DNA of 64,000 nucleotides from Methylobacterium fujisawaense (GCF_014138435.1 NZ_JACJIM010000002.1:806001-870000); one strand, 5' to 3'; counted from the stretch's first letter, positions 19,751 through 29,504 are shown. The notes: generated from the sequence alone by a model not told the origin. Numbers and translations are program-made.

Positions 19751-19850
19751 GGCTACCCTTTCACCAATCTCCCCCGAGATTTGCGACATGGTGCGACGGC
19801 GCGCCCGGTCGAGAGCCGAGGCCGCGGATCGAAAGGGGACCGACACGACG

Positions 19851-19880
19851 AAGCCGCACCCGGCGGGCCGGGCGCGGCTT
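19851..19880 (-). terminator. min operon terminator hairpin
   Basis: Long stem beyond the minE stop: outer AAGCCGC / GCGGCTT (7 bp), one A-C mismatch, inner CCCGGC / GCCGGG (6 bp), loop GG. It lies between minE (minus strand, ends 19919) and the hydrolase start. Confidence 0.6.
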
Positions 19881-19918
19881 GCGGTCTACCGTGCCGGCGG
19901 GGATGGTCCCCGCCCGGC

Positions 19919-20260
19919 TCAAGCGGCCTTCTTGGAGGAGGCCGGCTTGGCCGACCCCTTGTTGGCCGCGACCTCGGCGAGCTTGGCCGCCAGCTTGGCG
20001 TCGAGCTTGGCCGAGGCACCGAGCGGAAGCTCGATGTCGAGGCCGAGGGTCGAGACGCCCTCGCCGCGCTCCAGGGTGACCTTCACCTTGTCGGGCTCGA
20101 CCGCGACATGGTTGGCGATCACCGCCAGGATCTCCTCCCGGAGCTGGATCACGAGGTCGGGGCGACCCGACTCCGCGCGCTCGTGGGCGAGGATCAGCTG
20201 CAGGCGGTCGCGGGCGACCGCGCCGGAGCTGCGCTTCTGGAACAGTCCGAGGATGCTCAC
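19919..20260 (-). CDS. minE: cell division topological specificity factor MinE
   Basis: A 113-residue MinE. The N-terminal MinD-binding and membrane part starts MSILGLFQKRSSGAVARDRL, followed by LILAHERAE and the topological-specificity domain. It displaces MinD from the membrane and drives pole-to-pole oscillation, which restricts the Z ring to midcell. The Lys/Ala-rich tail (about residues 83-113) is an extension beyond the E. coli protein. It starts at GTG 20260, overlapping the minD stop by four bases (GTGA), with GGAGGGCGGC upstream. Confidence 0.93.
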   Translation of the reverse strand: MSILGLFQKRSSGAVARDRLQLILAHERAESGRPDLVIQLREEILAVIANHVAVEPDKVKVTLERGEGVSTLGLDIELPLGASAKLDAKLAAKLAEVAANKGSAKPASSKKAA

Positions 20261-21072
20261 GCCGCCCTCCGCATGAACAGCTTGTCGAGGAAGGACTTGC
20301 GCTCGACCGGCAGGCTCATCGGAACGGTCTCGCCCTTGAGACGGCGGGCCGCATCGGCATAGGCCCGCGCCGGGGCGCAGAGCGGGTTGTTGAGGGTCAC
20401 CGGGCAGCCGAGGTTCGAGGCGCGCAGCACCTCCTGGCTCTCCGGGATGATCGCGAGCAGCGGGATCGACAGGATGTCGAGCACGTCCTCGGTCTTGAGC
20501 ATGTCGCCGCGGTCGGCCCGCATCGGGTCGTAGCGGGTGAGGATCAGGTGCTTCTCCATGTCCTCGCCCTTCTCCGCCTTGGCGGTCTTGGAATCGAGGA
20601 GGCCGATGATCCGGTCGGAGTCGCGCACCGAGGAGACCTCGGGGTTGGTCACGACCACCGCCACGTCGGCGTGGTGCATGGCGAGCTGGGCGCCGCGCTC
20701 GATGCCGGCCGGGGAGTCGCAGATGACCCAGTCGAACTTGTCGCGCAGCTCGTCCATCACCCGGGCGACGCCCGCGTCGGTGAGCGCGTCCTTGTCGCGG
20801 GTCTGGGAGGCCGGCAGCAGGTGCAGGGTCTCCAGCCGCTTGTCCTTGATGAGCGCCTGCGGGAGCTTGGCGTCGCCGTTGACCACGTTGATGAGGTCGT
20901 AGACGACCCGGCGCTCGGCGCCCATGACGAGGTCGAGGTTGCGCAGGCCGACGTCGAAGTCGACGACGCACACGCTCTGCCCGCCCTGGGCGAGGGCCGC
21001 TCCGAGGGCTGCGGTCGTCGTCGTCTTGCCGACGCCGCCCTTGCCCGATGTGACGACGAGAACCTTTGCCAC
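20257..21072 (-). CDS. minD: septum site-determining ATPase MinD
   Basis: A 271-residue ParA/MinD ATPase. It has the deviant Walker A SGKGGVGKTTTT with both lysines (K11, K16), the FDVGLRNLDL segment and CDSPAGIE. The C-terminal amphipathic membrane-targeting helix (FLDKLFMRR) is present. MinD recruits MinC to the membrane and is cycled by MinE. The start is GTG 21072 with GGAG eight bases upstream; the frame runs further to 21303, overlapping minC1. It lies 13 bp after minC1 and overlaps minE by four bases. Confidence 0.96.
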   Translation of the reverse strand: MAKVLVVTSGKGGVGKTTTTAALGAALAQGGQSVCVVDFDVGLRNLDLVMGAERRVVYDLINVVNGDAKLPQALIKDKRLETLHLLPASQTRDKDALTDAGVARVMDELRDKFDWVICDSPAGIERGAQLAMHHADVAVVVTNPEVSSVRDSDRIIGLLDSKTAKAEKGEDMEKHLILTRYDPMRADRGDMLKTEDVLDILSIPLLAIIPESQEVLRASNLGCPVTLNNPLCAPARAYADAARRLKGETVPMSLPVERKSFLDKLFMRRAA

Positions 21073-21085
21073 GCGTCGATCTCCC

Positions 21086-21814
21086 TTAATCCAGGCTTGC
21101 CATTCGGATGTTGCCGCCATCGAGCCAGACCTGGGCGGCCTTGCCGCGCAGGGCCGTGCCCATGTCCTCCGCCGTCCGCACGAGGCGGTCGATCCCCAGC
21201 AACTCGGGTTCGAATTTGCGGCAGTAGATTCGTGCGCGCGGGTTGCGCGCGGCTCCGGCGATCGCGCGACCGCGCAGGGCGCCGTAGACGTGGATGGAAC
21301 CACCGGCCAGGATCTCGGCCCCCGAGGAGACCGAGCCCATCACGGTCACGTCGCCGGTGGGATTGATGACGCTCTGGCCGGAGCGGACCGAGCCCTCGAC
21401 GGTGATCGAGGTGACCACCTGCGGCTCCGGCTCGGCCGGGACGCTCGGGATCTCGACCTTCTCGGACGGGTGTCCCTTGACGAGAAGCGGCGGCAGGCCG
21501 TCCAGGACCGTGTCGGCGCCCTCGATGCCCAGGACCGCGATGCCGCGGGCCTTGAGTTCGTTCATTAACATTTCGAGGGCGTCCGGCTCGGGCTTGAGCT
21601 GGGCGCAATCCAGGATGACGGCCCGGCCTTTCAGCAGGGTCGGCGAGCGCTTGAGCGCCGCGTCGAGGCCCGCGAGCCACTCGGGAAGCGGCGGCTCGGG
21701 GGAGAGGGCCAGGGCCTTGAAGGCCCGTCCGCGCAGGCTGAGCGGCCGGGGCGCGGAAGGAGCCGCCGCGGGGGCGGTCTCCGGATCGATCGGCTCGGGG
21801 TGGGTCTCGCTCAT
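21086..21814 (-). CDS. minC: septum site-determining protein MinC, copy 1
   Basis: A 242-residue MinC. The N-terminal FtsZ-inhibiting domain spans about residues 26-105 (KGRAVILDCAQL, ARGIAVLGIEGAD). A linker and the C-terminal beta-helix domain follow (GSVRSGQSVINPTGDVTVMG). The MinD-binding surface block GGSIHVYGALRGRAIAGAA is intact. MinC blocks FtsZ polymerisation away from midcell when carried by MinD. It is the first gene of the tight minCDE unit. A second minC lies 198 bp upstream on the same strand. Confidence 0.95.
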   Translation of the reverse strand: MSETHPEPIDPETAPAAAPSAPRPLSLRGRAFKALALSPEPPLPEWLAGLDAALKRSPTLLKGRAVILDCAQLKPEPDALEMLMNELKARGIAVLGIEGADTVLDGLPPLLVKGHPSEKVEIPSVPAEPEPQVVTSITVEGSVRSGQSVINPTGDVTVMGSVSSGAEILAGGSIHVYGALRGRAIAGAARNPRARIYCRKFEPELLGIDRLVRTAEDMGTALRGKAAQVWLDGGNIRMASLD

Positions 21815-22012
21815 GTCCGCCCGTTAAGAGTCCTTACCGGACCATTGACGGCGGGTATGGTTACCGAAGGGTTAAGTTTCTGATCCGGTCGGCAAATTCT
21901 GCCGGGATCCTTGTATCGGAGCAGCGGAGGACGCTTTCACGGCTCGACCGCGAGCGGAGTCAGGCGCCCCGTCCTTCGACCGACGGCCCGAACGTCGGCG
22001 ATGAAACGCCGC

Positions 22013-22777
22013 TCAACCCCGCTCGAACAGGTTGAGCTTGATCGCATCCTCCAGCAGCCGCACCTCGACGGCCTGCCCTCTGAAGGCCGGGTCGAGGTCG
22101 TCCGCGGCGCGGTACAGGCCGTCGATCGCCACCAGCTCCGGCTCGAACCGGCGGCACCAGATCCGCGCCGTCGGGTTTCCGGCCGCGCCGGCGATCGCGC
22201 GGCCGCGCAGGGCGCCGTAGACGTGGATCGAGCCGCCGGCGATGACCTCGGCGCCCGAGGCGACGGCGCCCAGGACCGTGACGTCGCCCTCGAGATGCAG
22301 CACGGTCTGGCCGGAGCGCACGGGGGCGTCGAGGATCAGCGAGCGGGCCGTCTCCTTGGGCTGGGGCTCGGTCGCCGTGGACGCGTCCGAGGCGGATTCG
22401 TCCGGCGTGGCGACCTCGCCCGCGGGCCGGCCGCCCGCGAGGGCCGGCGGGGCGCCCGCCCCCAGGAGCGACGGCGCCGCGCCCTCGATCCCCAGGACGG
22501 CGATGTTGCGCGCAGCCAGTTCGGCGAGCAGCCCGTCGAGATCCTCGCGGGTGAGCCGCAATCCGGACAGGTCGAGGATCACAGGCCGGCCGGCGAAGAA
22601 GTTCGGGGCGCGGCGATTGAGGGCGTCCAGGTCGCCGAACCACTCGGCCACCGGGGGTATCGGCGCCAGGACGGTGGCCATGAAGGAGCGGCCGCGGAAG
22701 CGGATCGGCGGGCGCGCCGGCTCGGATGTCGGCTGGGTCACGGGCGTGTTCGGTGTCACGGACAGGATCGTCCGCAT
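22013..22777 (-). CDS. septum site-determining protein MinC, copy 2 (divergent paralogue)
   Basis: A second full MinC of about 254 residues. It has the same two-domain layout as copy 1: N-terminal domain with AGRPVILDLSGLRL and NIAVLGIEGAA, then the beta-helix domain with APVRSGQTVLHLEGDVTVLG. The 19-residue block GGSIHVYGALRGRAIAGAA is identical in both. The rest differs widely, so this is an old duplicate. It is separated from copy 1 by 198 bp that could hold the minCDE promoter. The start is uncertain: ATG 22777 lacks a good ribosome site, and a GTG about a dozen codons further in would also preserve the domain. Confidence 0.88.
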   Translation of the reverse strand: MRTILSVTPNTPVTQPTSEPARPPIRFRGRSFMATVLAPIPPVAEWFGDLDALNRRAPNFFAGRPVILDLSGLRLTREDLDGLLAELAARNIAVLGIEGAAPSLLGAGAPPALAGGRPAGEVATPDESASDASTATEPQPKETARSLILDAPVRSGQTVLHLEGDVTVLGAVASGAEVIAGGSIHVYGALRGRAIAGAAGNPTARIWCRRFEPELVAIDGLYRAADDLDPAFRGQAVEVRLLEDAIKLNLFERG

Positions 22778-22892
22778 CCATGGGACGGCGCCGCGCCGGG
22801 GGCAATCCCGCGATGCCCGCTGTGACGCCTTGGCGGGCCCGCGGGCGCGTTTCTGTTGTAGAGAGACCCGGCAGCCGAGCCGGATTGGACCG

Positions 22893-25800
22893 TTGAGCAG
22901 CTCCACTTCGCACGCCCCCGCCCCTTTCGTCGTCGATGACCTCACCCGCGCCAACCAGCGGCGGGCGGCCGATCCGCGCGCCTCCGCCTGGGTCTCGGCC
23001 AATGCCGGCGCCGGCAAGACCAAGGTCCTCACCGACCGGGTGGTGCGGCTGCTCCTCGACGGTGCCCCGCCCGGGCGGATCCTCTGCCTGACCTTCACCA
23101 AGGCCGCCGCGGCCAACATGGCGATCCGCGTCTTCCGGCTCCTCGGCCGCTGGGTGACGCTCGACGACGAGACCCTCGCCGCCGAACTCGCCGACCTCAC
23201 CGGCGAGCGCGCCGGGCCCGAGCGCCTGCGGCTGGCGCGCCGCCTCTTCGCCCGGGCGGTGGAGACGCCGGGCGGCCTCAAGATCGAGACCCTGCACGCC
23301 CTGTGCGAGCGGCTGCTGCACATGTTCCCCTTCGAGGCGAACGTGCCGGCCCGCTTCGTGGTGCTCGACGAGTCCAAGGCCCAGGAGCTGTTCGACATCG
23401 AGATGGCCAACGTGCTGGCCGATGCCGTGGCGAACGGCGACACGCCCCTCAGCGCCGCCCTGGCGCGGGTCACCCCCGAGGCGACGGGCGACACCCTGCG
23501 GTCCGCGATCCGTTCGGCCATGCGGGCCCGGAGCTTCATCGGCGACGCGGCAGGCCTCGAGAAGGCCTTCGGGCGGCTGCACGGGGCGCTGGGCCTGGCG
23601 CCGGAGGATTCCGCCGAACGGATCGAGGCCGGGATCCTGGACGGCGGCCCCGGGTGCCGTCCGGAGGATCGGGAAGCGCTGATCGCGGCGCTCCGCACCG
23701 GCAAGGCCAACGACGAGAAGCTCGCCGACGCCCTGGCGGCCGCCGAGGCCGAACGGGCCGGCTCCGCGGATCTTCCCGACCGGTCCGACGCCCTGGCCCT
23801 CTACCGCGCGGTCTTCTTCACCCAGAAGGACGAGCCCAAGGCCGACAGCAGCCTCGGGACCAAGAGCGTGCCGGCCGATGCCAAGGCGGCGTTGCTCGCC
23901 GAGCGGGATCGGCTGGAGCCGCTGTTCGACCGCCTGCGCGCCGCCCGGGCCCACGCCCGGACGCAGGCCCTGTTCCGGATCGCCGCCGAGATCCACCGCC
24001 GCGTGGAGGCCCAGAAGGCGCGCCTCGGCGCCCTCGATTTCGACGACCTGATCCACAAGGCGCTGGATCTGCTCGGGCGGGTCGGGGCCGGCTGGGTCCT
24101 CTACAAGCTCGATCGCGGGATCGACCACGTCCTGGTCGACGAGGCGCAGGATACGAATCCGGAGCAATGGGCGATCCTGCGGGCGATCACGCAGGAATTC
24201 GCCGCCGGCGAGGGCGCTCGGACCGGCAGCCGCACGCGCTTCGCGGTGGGCGATCCCAAGCAGTCGATCTACGGCTTCCAGGGTGCGGAGCCGCGGGAAT
24301 TCGCCCTGACCCGCGCATCCTGGATCGCGGAATCGCGCTCGGCCGGGCTGACCTTCGAGGACGTGCCGCTCACCCTGTCGTTCCGCTCGACCGACCTCGT
24401 GCTGCGCGCCGTCGACGCGGTCTTCGCCATCGATGCGCACAATGACGGCCTGTCCTTCGAGGACACGGTGCGCACGACCGTGCATGCCAGCGCCCGACCC
24501 GGGGCGCCCGGCGCCGTGGAGCTGTGGCCGATCGCCGAGCCGGAGCCCGCCGCCGAGCCGGATGCCTGGACCGCTCCCGTCGACGCGCCGGAGACCAGCG
24601 CCCCGGCGATCGTCACAGCCCGCCGGGTTGCGCAGGCGGTGCGGACTTGGACCACGACGGGGGACGCCACCGGTCGGATCTGGCGCCCCGGGGACGTCCT
24701 GATCCTGGTCCGGAAGCGCGGGCCCGCCTTCGAGGAGGTGATCCGCGCCCTGAAGGGACTGGGCGTTCCGGTCGCCGGGCAGGACCGGCTGGAGGTCTCC
24801 GCCCATATCGCGGTCGCCGATCTGGTCGCCGCCGGGCGTGCGGGTCTCCTGCCGGCCGACGACCTGACCCTCGCCACCGCCCTCAAGACGCCGCTCGTCG
24901 GGCTGACCGACAACGACCTCGTGCGGATCGCCACCCGCCGCGACCTCGCAGAGACTCTGGAGGACGCCCTGCACCGCCATGCCGCGTCCGGCGACCCGGC
25001 CGCAAGGCGCGGGCTCGAGGCCCTGTCGGGGTGGATCGCGCTGGCCGGGCTCCACGGCCCGTTCGGCTTCTACGCGCGGCTTCTCGGACCGCAGGGGGGC
25101 CGGGCGAAGCTTGTGGCCCGTCTCGGCGGCGAGGCGGGGGACGCCATCGACGTGTTCCTCGCAGCCGCCGCCCAGGCCGAGACCGGCGAGGACGCGCCGT
25201 CCCTCGGCGGCTTCCTCGCCCGCTACGTCGGTGCCGAGGCCGGTCACACCGTCAAACGCGACCTCGAATCGGGCCGCGACGAGGTCCGGGTGATGACGGT
25301 CCACGGCGCGAAGGGTCTGGAGGCGCCGGTCGTGGTGATCCTCGACGGCTGCGAGCCCCTGGGCCGCAACGATCCGCCCCTCCTGCCGCTCCCGGCGACG
25401 GAGATCGCCCTGCCGCCGGTCTGGTCGGGCGGGCGGACCCAGGATTGCGCCGCCACCGACGCCGCGCGGGCGGCCCTGCTCGCGAAGGCCCGGCAGGAGC
25501 ACAACCGCCTGCTCTACGTCGCCATGACCCGCGCCGCCGACCGGCTCATCGTCGCGCCCTTCCGCGGCCACGAGCGCGAGAGCGAGGCGGCGTGGTGCCG
25601 GATGATCCATGCCGGCCTGGAAGCGGCGCTCGGGGCCGGCCGGACGCTGGACCTGTCCTACGGACCGGCGACGTTCTGGCAGGATGGCGCCCCGCAGATG
25701 CCGGCCCCGGCGGCGGCGGCCTCCGCGGCTGCGCGGTCTCCGGAGCCGGAGCCGGACTGGCTGCGCAGCCCGGTCCCGCCGGAACCGGAGGTCGAGGCCC

Positions 25801-26390
25801 TGAGCCCGTCCGGCGCACTCCAGGCGGCGGACGGCGCGCGCGTACCGCCGCCGCGCCTCGCGGACGCGCAGGCCCGGCGGCGCGGGATCCTGATCCACGC
25901 CCTGCTCCAGCACCTGCCCCGCGTGGAGCCCGCCCGCCGGGAAGCGGCCGGGCTCGCCTTCGTGCGGTCCCGGGCGCCCGGCCTCCCGCGCGCGGCCCCG
26001 CGCGCGATCGTCCGGGCGGTCCTTCGAATCATCGATGACCCGGATCTCGCGCCTCTCTTCAGCCCGGATGCCCGCGCCGAGGTGGCCCTGTCGGGGCGTG
26101 TCCGGGCGGCCGGCGCGGAGCGCGCGGTTCAGGGACGCGTCGATCGCCTCGCTGTGACGGCGGACGTCGTCCGCATCGCGGATTTCAAGACCGGCCGCCC
26201 GCCCGAACCCGACGCCCCCCTCCCCGCGGCGGAGGCCGGCCAGATCGCCCTCTATGCGCGCCTTCTCGCGCAGATCTATCCGGGCCGGACGATCCAGCCG
26301 ATCCTCGTCTGGACCTCGGGCCCGGTGATCCGCACCCTCGGCCCCGACGACGTTGCGGCGGCACTGGACCGGGTCGGCATCGAGGCGTGA
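22893..26390 (+). CDS. addA: double-strand break repair helicase-nuclease AddA
   Basis: A protein of about 1165 residues with UvrD-type helicase domains and a C-terminal RecB-like nuclease. Walker A is ANAGAGKTKVL (about 36-46), and ILCLTFTKAAAANM, LVDEAQDTNPEQW, FAVGDPKQSIYGFQGAEP and VMTVHGAKGLEAPVV are canonical. The nuclease motif GRVDRLAVTADVVRIADFKT lies near residue 1082. AddA with AddB resects broken ends for recombination. I use a TTG start at 22893 because no in-frame ATG lies close to the conserved FVVDDLTRANQ; the start is uncertain. AddB, normally the upstream partner, is absent here: the neighbour is the divergent minC2. Confidence 0.94.
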   Translation: MSSSTSHAPAPFVVDDLTRANQRRAADPRASAWVSANAGAGKTKVLTDRVVRLLLDGAPPGRILCLTFTKAAAANMAIRVFRLLGRWVTLDDETLAAELADLTGERAGPERLRLARRLFARAVETPGGLKIETLHALCERLLHMFPFEANVPARFVVLDESKAQELFDIEMANVLADAVANGDTPLSAALARVTPEATGDTLRSAIRSAMRARSFIGDAAGLEKAFGRLHGALGLAPEDSAERIEAGILDGGPGCRPEDREALIAALRTGKANDEKLADALAAAEAERAGSADLPDRSDALALYRAVFFTQKDEPKADSSLGTKSVPADAKAALLAERDRLEPLFDRLRAARAHARTQALFRIAAEIHRRVEAQKARLGALDFDDLIHKALDLLGRVGAGWVLYKLDRGIDHVLVDEAQDTNPEQWAILRAITQEFAAGEGARTGSRTRFAVGDPKQSIYGFQGAEPREFALTRASWIAESRSAGLTFEDVPLTLSFRSTDLVLRAVDAVFAIDAHNDGLSFEDTVRTTVHASARPGAPGAVELWPIAEPEPAAEPDAWTAPVDAPETSAPAIVTARRVAQAVRTWTTTGDATGRIWRPGDVLILVRKRGPAFEEVIRALKGLGVPVAGQDRLEVSAHIAVADLVAAGRAGLLPADDLTLATALKTPLVGLTDNDLVRIATRRDLAETLEDALHRHAASGDPAARRGLEALSGWIALAGLHGPFGFYARLLGPQGGRAKLVARLGGEAGDAIDVFLAAAAQAETGEDAPSLGGFLARYVGAEAGHTVKRDLESGRDEVRVMTVHGAKGLEAPVVVILDGCEPLGRNDPPLLPLPATEIALPPVWSGGRTQDCAATDAARAALLAKARQEHNRLLYVAMTRAADRLIVAPFRGHERESEAAWCRMIHAGLEAALGAGRTLDLSYGPATFWQDGAPQMPAPAAAASAAARSPEPEPDWLRSPVPPEPEVEALSPSGALQAADGARVPPPRLADAQARRRGILIHALLQHLPRVEPARREAAGLAFVRSRAPGLPRAAPRAIVRAVLRIIDDPDLAPLFSPDARAEVALSGRVRAAGAERAVQGRVDRLAVTADVVRIADFKTGRPPEPDAPLPAAEAGQIALYARLLAQIYPGRTIQPILVWTSGPVIRTLGPDDVAAALDRVGIEA

Positions 26391-26594
26391 ATGGTCCGTT
26401 CCGGCCGTCCGGGCGAGCACGGCGACCGGCATGCGGCACCGCACATGGGTGGTGCGCCCACCGCGACGGCCGCCGGGCCGGGTCGGTCGGACTTCTTGAC
26501 CGCGCGCCGGGGCGTCGCCAATTCTGGCGGGACCGCACGGGCCCCTGCCCGTTCGACGCCGTCCGACGGACGGCGGCTTCCGAAAGGTAACGTT

Positions 26595-26918
<324 letters not shown>

Positions 26919-26946
26919 GCCACTCCCAAGACCTAGACGATAAAAA

Positions 26947-26976
26947 AGAAAGCCCGGCCGCGAGGCCGGGCTTTCT
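26947..26976. terminator. strong bidirectional intrinsic terminator between trxA and omp
   Basis: Perfect 13-bp stem AGAAAGCCCGGCC / GGCCGGGCTTTCT with a GCGA tetraloop. Six A residues at 26942-26947 become a U tract for transcripts coming from the omp side, and TTTCTCGGTTT follows on the trxA side. It is the clearest intrinsic terminator in the window. Confidence 0.88.
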
Positions 26977-27001
26977 CGGTTTCGAGCCCAAGATTATTGG
27001 T

Positions 27002-27027
27002 GGATCCCGGGGTCGAGCCCGGGATCC
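27002..27027 (-). terminator. second hairpin downstream of omp
   Basis: Perfect 10-bp stem GGATCCCGGG / CCCGGGATCC with a 6-base loop, just beyond the omp stop and before the stronger terminator. It could be a first terminator or a 3' stabilising structure for the omp mRNA. Confidence 0.55.
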
Positions 27028-27038
27028 GGTATCAGGTC

Positions 27039-27938
27039 TTAGTACGAGCCGAACTTGTAGTTCAGGCCGGCGCGGACGACGGCGAAGGCGTTCTCGTTCC
27101 GGCTGATGCCGGAGAGCGAGTACACCGGCACGAGGCCGACCGGGGAGATCGCAGCACCAACCAGCGGCGCCTGGGCGCGGCCGTTGTTGTTGTCGAGGTT
27201 CACGTACAGACCTTCGACCTTCAGCGTGACGGCCGAGGAGCGGAAGAAGTTCAGGAACGAGTCGGTGGGCAGGGCGTACTCGACACCGCCGCCGACGGTC
27301 CAGCCGGTCTTGAAGTCGTTCCGGCGGCCAGCGAAGTTCTGCAGGCCGACGCGAGCGCCGTCATCCGTGCCGGTGGCGTAGGCGAAACCGCCGGTGGCGT
27401 ACACCAGGGTCCGGTCGAAGGCCCAACCGAGACGACCGCGGACGGTGCCGAAGAAGTCGATGGTGTTGAGCGTGCCGTTGACCGGGATGAAGCCCGGGTT
27501 GATCGCCACGGCGTTGGTGGCGAAGCGAGCGCGACGGCCGAAGTCGAGGTACTGGGCGTCAGCCTCGAAGCCGATCACGGCGCCGGAGCCCGGGGTCAGC
27601 TGCCAGTTGTAGCCGATCTGGCCACCGCCCGAGAAACCTTCGCGGCTGTCGTTGCTGTAGATCAGCGACGAGCCGTTCGGCAGCAGGGCCTGGTAGGGAA
27701 CGAGACCGCCCGGGACGAGAGCGACCGGGTTGCCGGGCGTCTGCACGAAGCCGCGGGTCGAGTTGCTGCTGGCGTCGAACGCGTAGCCGGCGTTGATACC
27801 GAAGTAGGCACCGGTCCAGGTGAACACCGGAACGGGCGTGAACACCGGCGGCGGCGCAGCGCGGCGCGGAAGGTCGGCGGCCGAAGCGGCAGCGGTGAGT
27901 GCGGTGAAAGCCGCGAGAGACGTGAGAAGCTTCTTCAT
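27039..27938 (-). CDS. outer membrane beta-barrel protein (Omp25/RopB-like)
   Basis: A 299-residue outer membrane protein. The signal peptide is LLTSLAAFTALTAAASA, followed by the mature start ADLPRRAAPPPVFTP, which is typical of rhizobial and Methylobacterium Omp25/31-type porin-like barrels. The body alternates aromatic strands (WTGAYFGINAGYAF, IGYNWQL, WTVGGGVEYAL) and ends VRAGLNYKFGSY with the aromatic belt near the C-terminus. The ATG at 27938 has GGGGA eight bases upstream. It has its own leader and two downstream hairpins, so it is probably a single-gene transcript. It sits between folC and trxA. Confidence 0.9.
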   Translation of the reverse strand: MKKLLTSLAAFTALTAAASAADLPRRAAPPPVFTPVPVFTWTGAYFGINAGYAFDASSNSTRGFVQTPGNPVALVPGGLVPYQALLPNGSSLIYSNDSREGFSGGGQIGYNWQLTPGSGAVIGFEADAQYLDFGRRARFATNAVAINPGFIPVNGTLNTIDFFGTVRGRLGWAFDRTLVYATGGFAYATGTDDGARVGLQNFAGRRNDFKTGWTVGGGVEYALPTDSFLNFFRSSAVTLKVEGLYVNLDNNNGRAQAPLVGAAISPVGLVPVYSLSGISRNENAFAVVRAGLNYKFGSY

Positions 27939-28095
27939 TACTGTGATCCCCAGCATAAGCCCGATCGCCGATGAAATTATGCGATCGAGCCCCGGGAGGA
28001 TGTAGCTTAGCTGCCACAGCGGGAGGAAAGCGTGGCCGTGGACGGGTTTCCATCCGCGCGATTGCGGCGATTCGACGGATTTTCGAATGCAAAAT

Positions 28096-28116
28096 CCGGA
28101 CTTCACAGATGTCCGG
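28096..28116 (-). terminator. folC terminator candidate
   Basis: Inverted repeat CCGGAC / GTCCGG with a 9-base loop, followed in the minus direction by ATTTTGC. It is 56 bp beyond the folC stop and would separate folC from omp. Confidence 0.45.
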
Positions 28117-28171
28117 CGTTCCCGCCACTTGATACGGCGGCCGCGCGCAGGTCGGCCGCACTGGAGACGAC

Positions 28172-29497
28172 TCAGACCGGCGGCGTGTCGTTGGCGGCGA
28201 GAACCATGCCGGCCAAGTAGAGGGATCCGCAGATCAGGATTCGCGGGGGGCGCTCGAAGGCGATGTCCCGCACCAGGGCGAGGGCTGCCTCGATGCTCGG
28301 CGCCGCGTAGGTGGAGAGACCCACCTCCTCGCCGATCCGCGCGACCTCTTCGGCCGGGCGCGCGGCCATGGTCCCGGTGATCGGGACGGCCACGAGGGCG
28401 CGGGCCAGTCCGACGAAATTGCGCAGGAACCCGTCGGCGTCCTTCGTGCCGAGGAGGCCGACCACGAGGACGAGCGGCACGTCGCTCTTCTCGCCGAGAT
28501 CCGCCATGGCGGCCGCGAGGATCCGGCCGCCGTCGATGTTGTGGCCGCCATCGAGCCACAGCTCGGTGCCGGGATCGAGCTGGGCGGCCAGACGGCCGCG
28601 GCCGAGACGCTGCAGACGCCCCGGCCAATCGACCTCGGTGAGGCCCCGCTCCAGGGCCGCCGTACCGATATCGCCGAATCCGGCGGCGCGCAGCGCGGTG
28701 ATCGCCGTGCCGGCATTGACCAGCTGGTGGCGCCCGGCGAGGCGCGGCCGCGGCAGATCGAACAGGTCGGTCTCGTCCTGATAGACGAGGCGGCCGCGCT
28801 CCTCGTGCACGGAGAAGTCCTGGTTGCCGACGAACACCGGCCCGGCGCCGACGGCTTCCGCACGCCGGCAGAGGACGGCATCGGCCTCGGCGTAATCCTG
28901 GGCGGCGATCACCGCCGGGCAGCCGCGCTTGAAGATCCCGGCCTTCTCGGTCGCGACCGATTCGACCGTGTCGCCGAGATACTCGGCGTGGTCGCGGCCG
29001 ATCGGCGTGACCACCGCGCAGGCCGGCCGGTCGATCACGTTGGTGGCGTCGAGCCGGCCGCCGAGGCCGACCTCCAGGAGCAGCACGTCGGCCGGGCTCT
29101 CGGAGAACAGCAGGAAGGCCGCGGCCGTGGTGATCTCGAACATCGTGATCGGCTCGCCGGCATTGGCCGTCTCGCAGCGGGCGAACGCGTCGGCGAGACG
29201 ATCCTCGTCCACGAAGTGGCCGCCGCCGATCCCGCCGATGCGTATCCGTTCGTGGAAACGGACGAGGTGCGGCGAGGTGTAGACATGCGCAGCCAGCCCG
29301 CCGGCTTCCAGGATCGACCGCATGAACGCGATGGTCGAGCCCTTACCGTTGGTCCCGGCGACGTGGATCACCGGCGGCAGGCGACGCTCGGGATGGTTGA
29401 GCCGCGCGAGCAGCCGCTCGATCCGGCCCAGGGACAGGTCGATGGTGCGGGGGTGGAGCGCCAGGAAACGCGCCATCAGGGCATCGGACGAGGCCAT
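28172..29497 (-). CDS. folC: bifunctional folylpolyglutamate synthase/dihydrofolate synthase
   Basis: A 441-residue Mur-ligase-family enzyme that joins glutamate to dihydropteroate and to folates. The P-loop GTNGKGST (48-55), the SPHLVRFHERIRIGG block, LLEVGLGGRLDATN and LWLDGGHN are all present. Its start is 7 bp beyond the accD stop, so it is the last gene of the trpA-accD-folC unit. Confidence 0.95.
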   Translation of the reverse strand: MASSDALMARFLALHPRTIDLSLGRIERLLARLNHPERRLPPVIHVAGTNGKGSTIAFMRSILEAGGLAAHVYTSPHLVRFHERIRIGGIGGGHFVDEDRLADAFARCETANAGEPITMFEITTAAAFLLFSESPADVLLLEVGLGGRLDATNVIDRPACAVVTPIGRDHAEYLGDTVESVATEKAGIFKRGCPAVIAAQDYAEADAVLCRRAEAVGAGPVFVGNQDFSVHEERGRLVYQDETDLFDLPRPRLAGRHQLVNAGTAITALRAAGFGDIGTAALERGLTEVDWPGRLQRLGRGRLAAQLDPGTELWLDGGHNIDGGRILAAAMADLGEKSDVPLVLVVGLLGTKDADGFLRNFVGLARALVAVPITGTMAARPAEEVARIGEEVGLSTYAAPSIEAALALVRDIAFERPPRILICGSLYLAGMVLAANDTPPV

Positions 29498-29504
29498 CGC
29501 CGGG

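Noticed and set aside
21960-26444. A 1494-codon open frame on the minus strand covering addA
   Set aside because: It is antisense to addA, Arg/Gly/Pro-rich and without a domain; long antisense frames are a by-product of about 70% G+C. Only its downstream part in another frame (minC2) is real.
27002-27027. Possible tRNA T-arm (GGTCGAGCCC) after omp
   Set aside because: It is the loop of a simple perfect hairpin; no acceptor, D or anticodon arm can be drawn around it.
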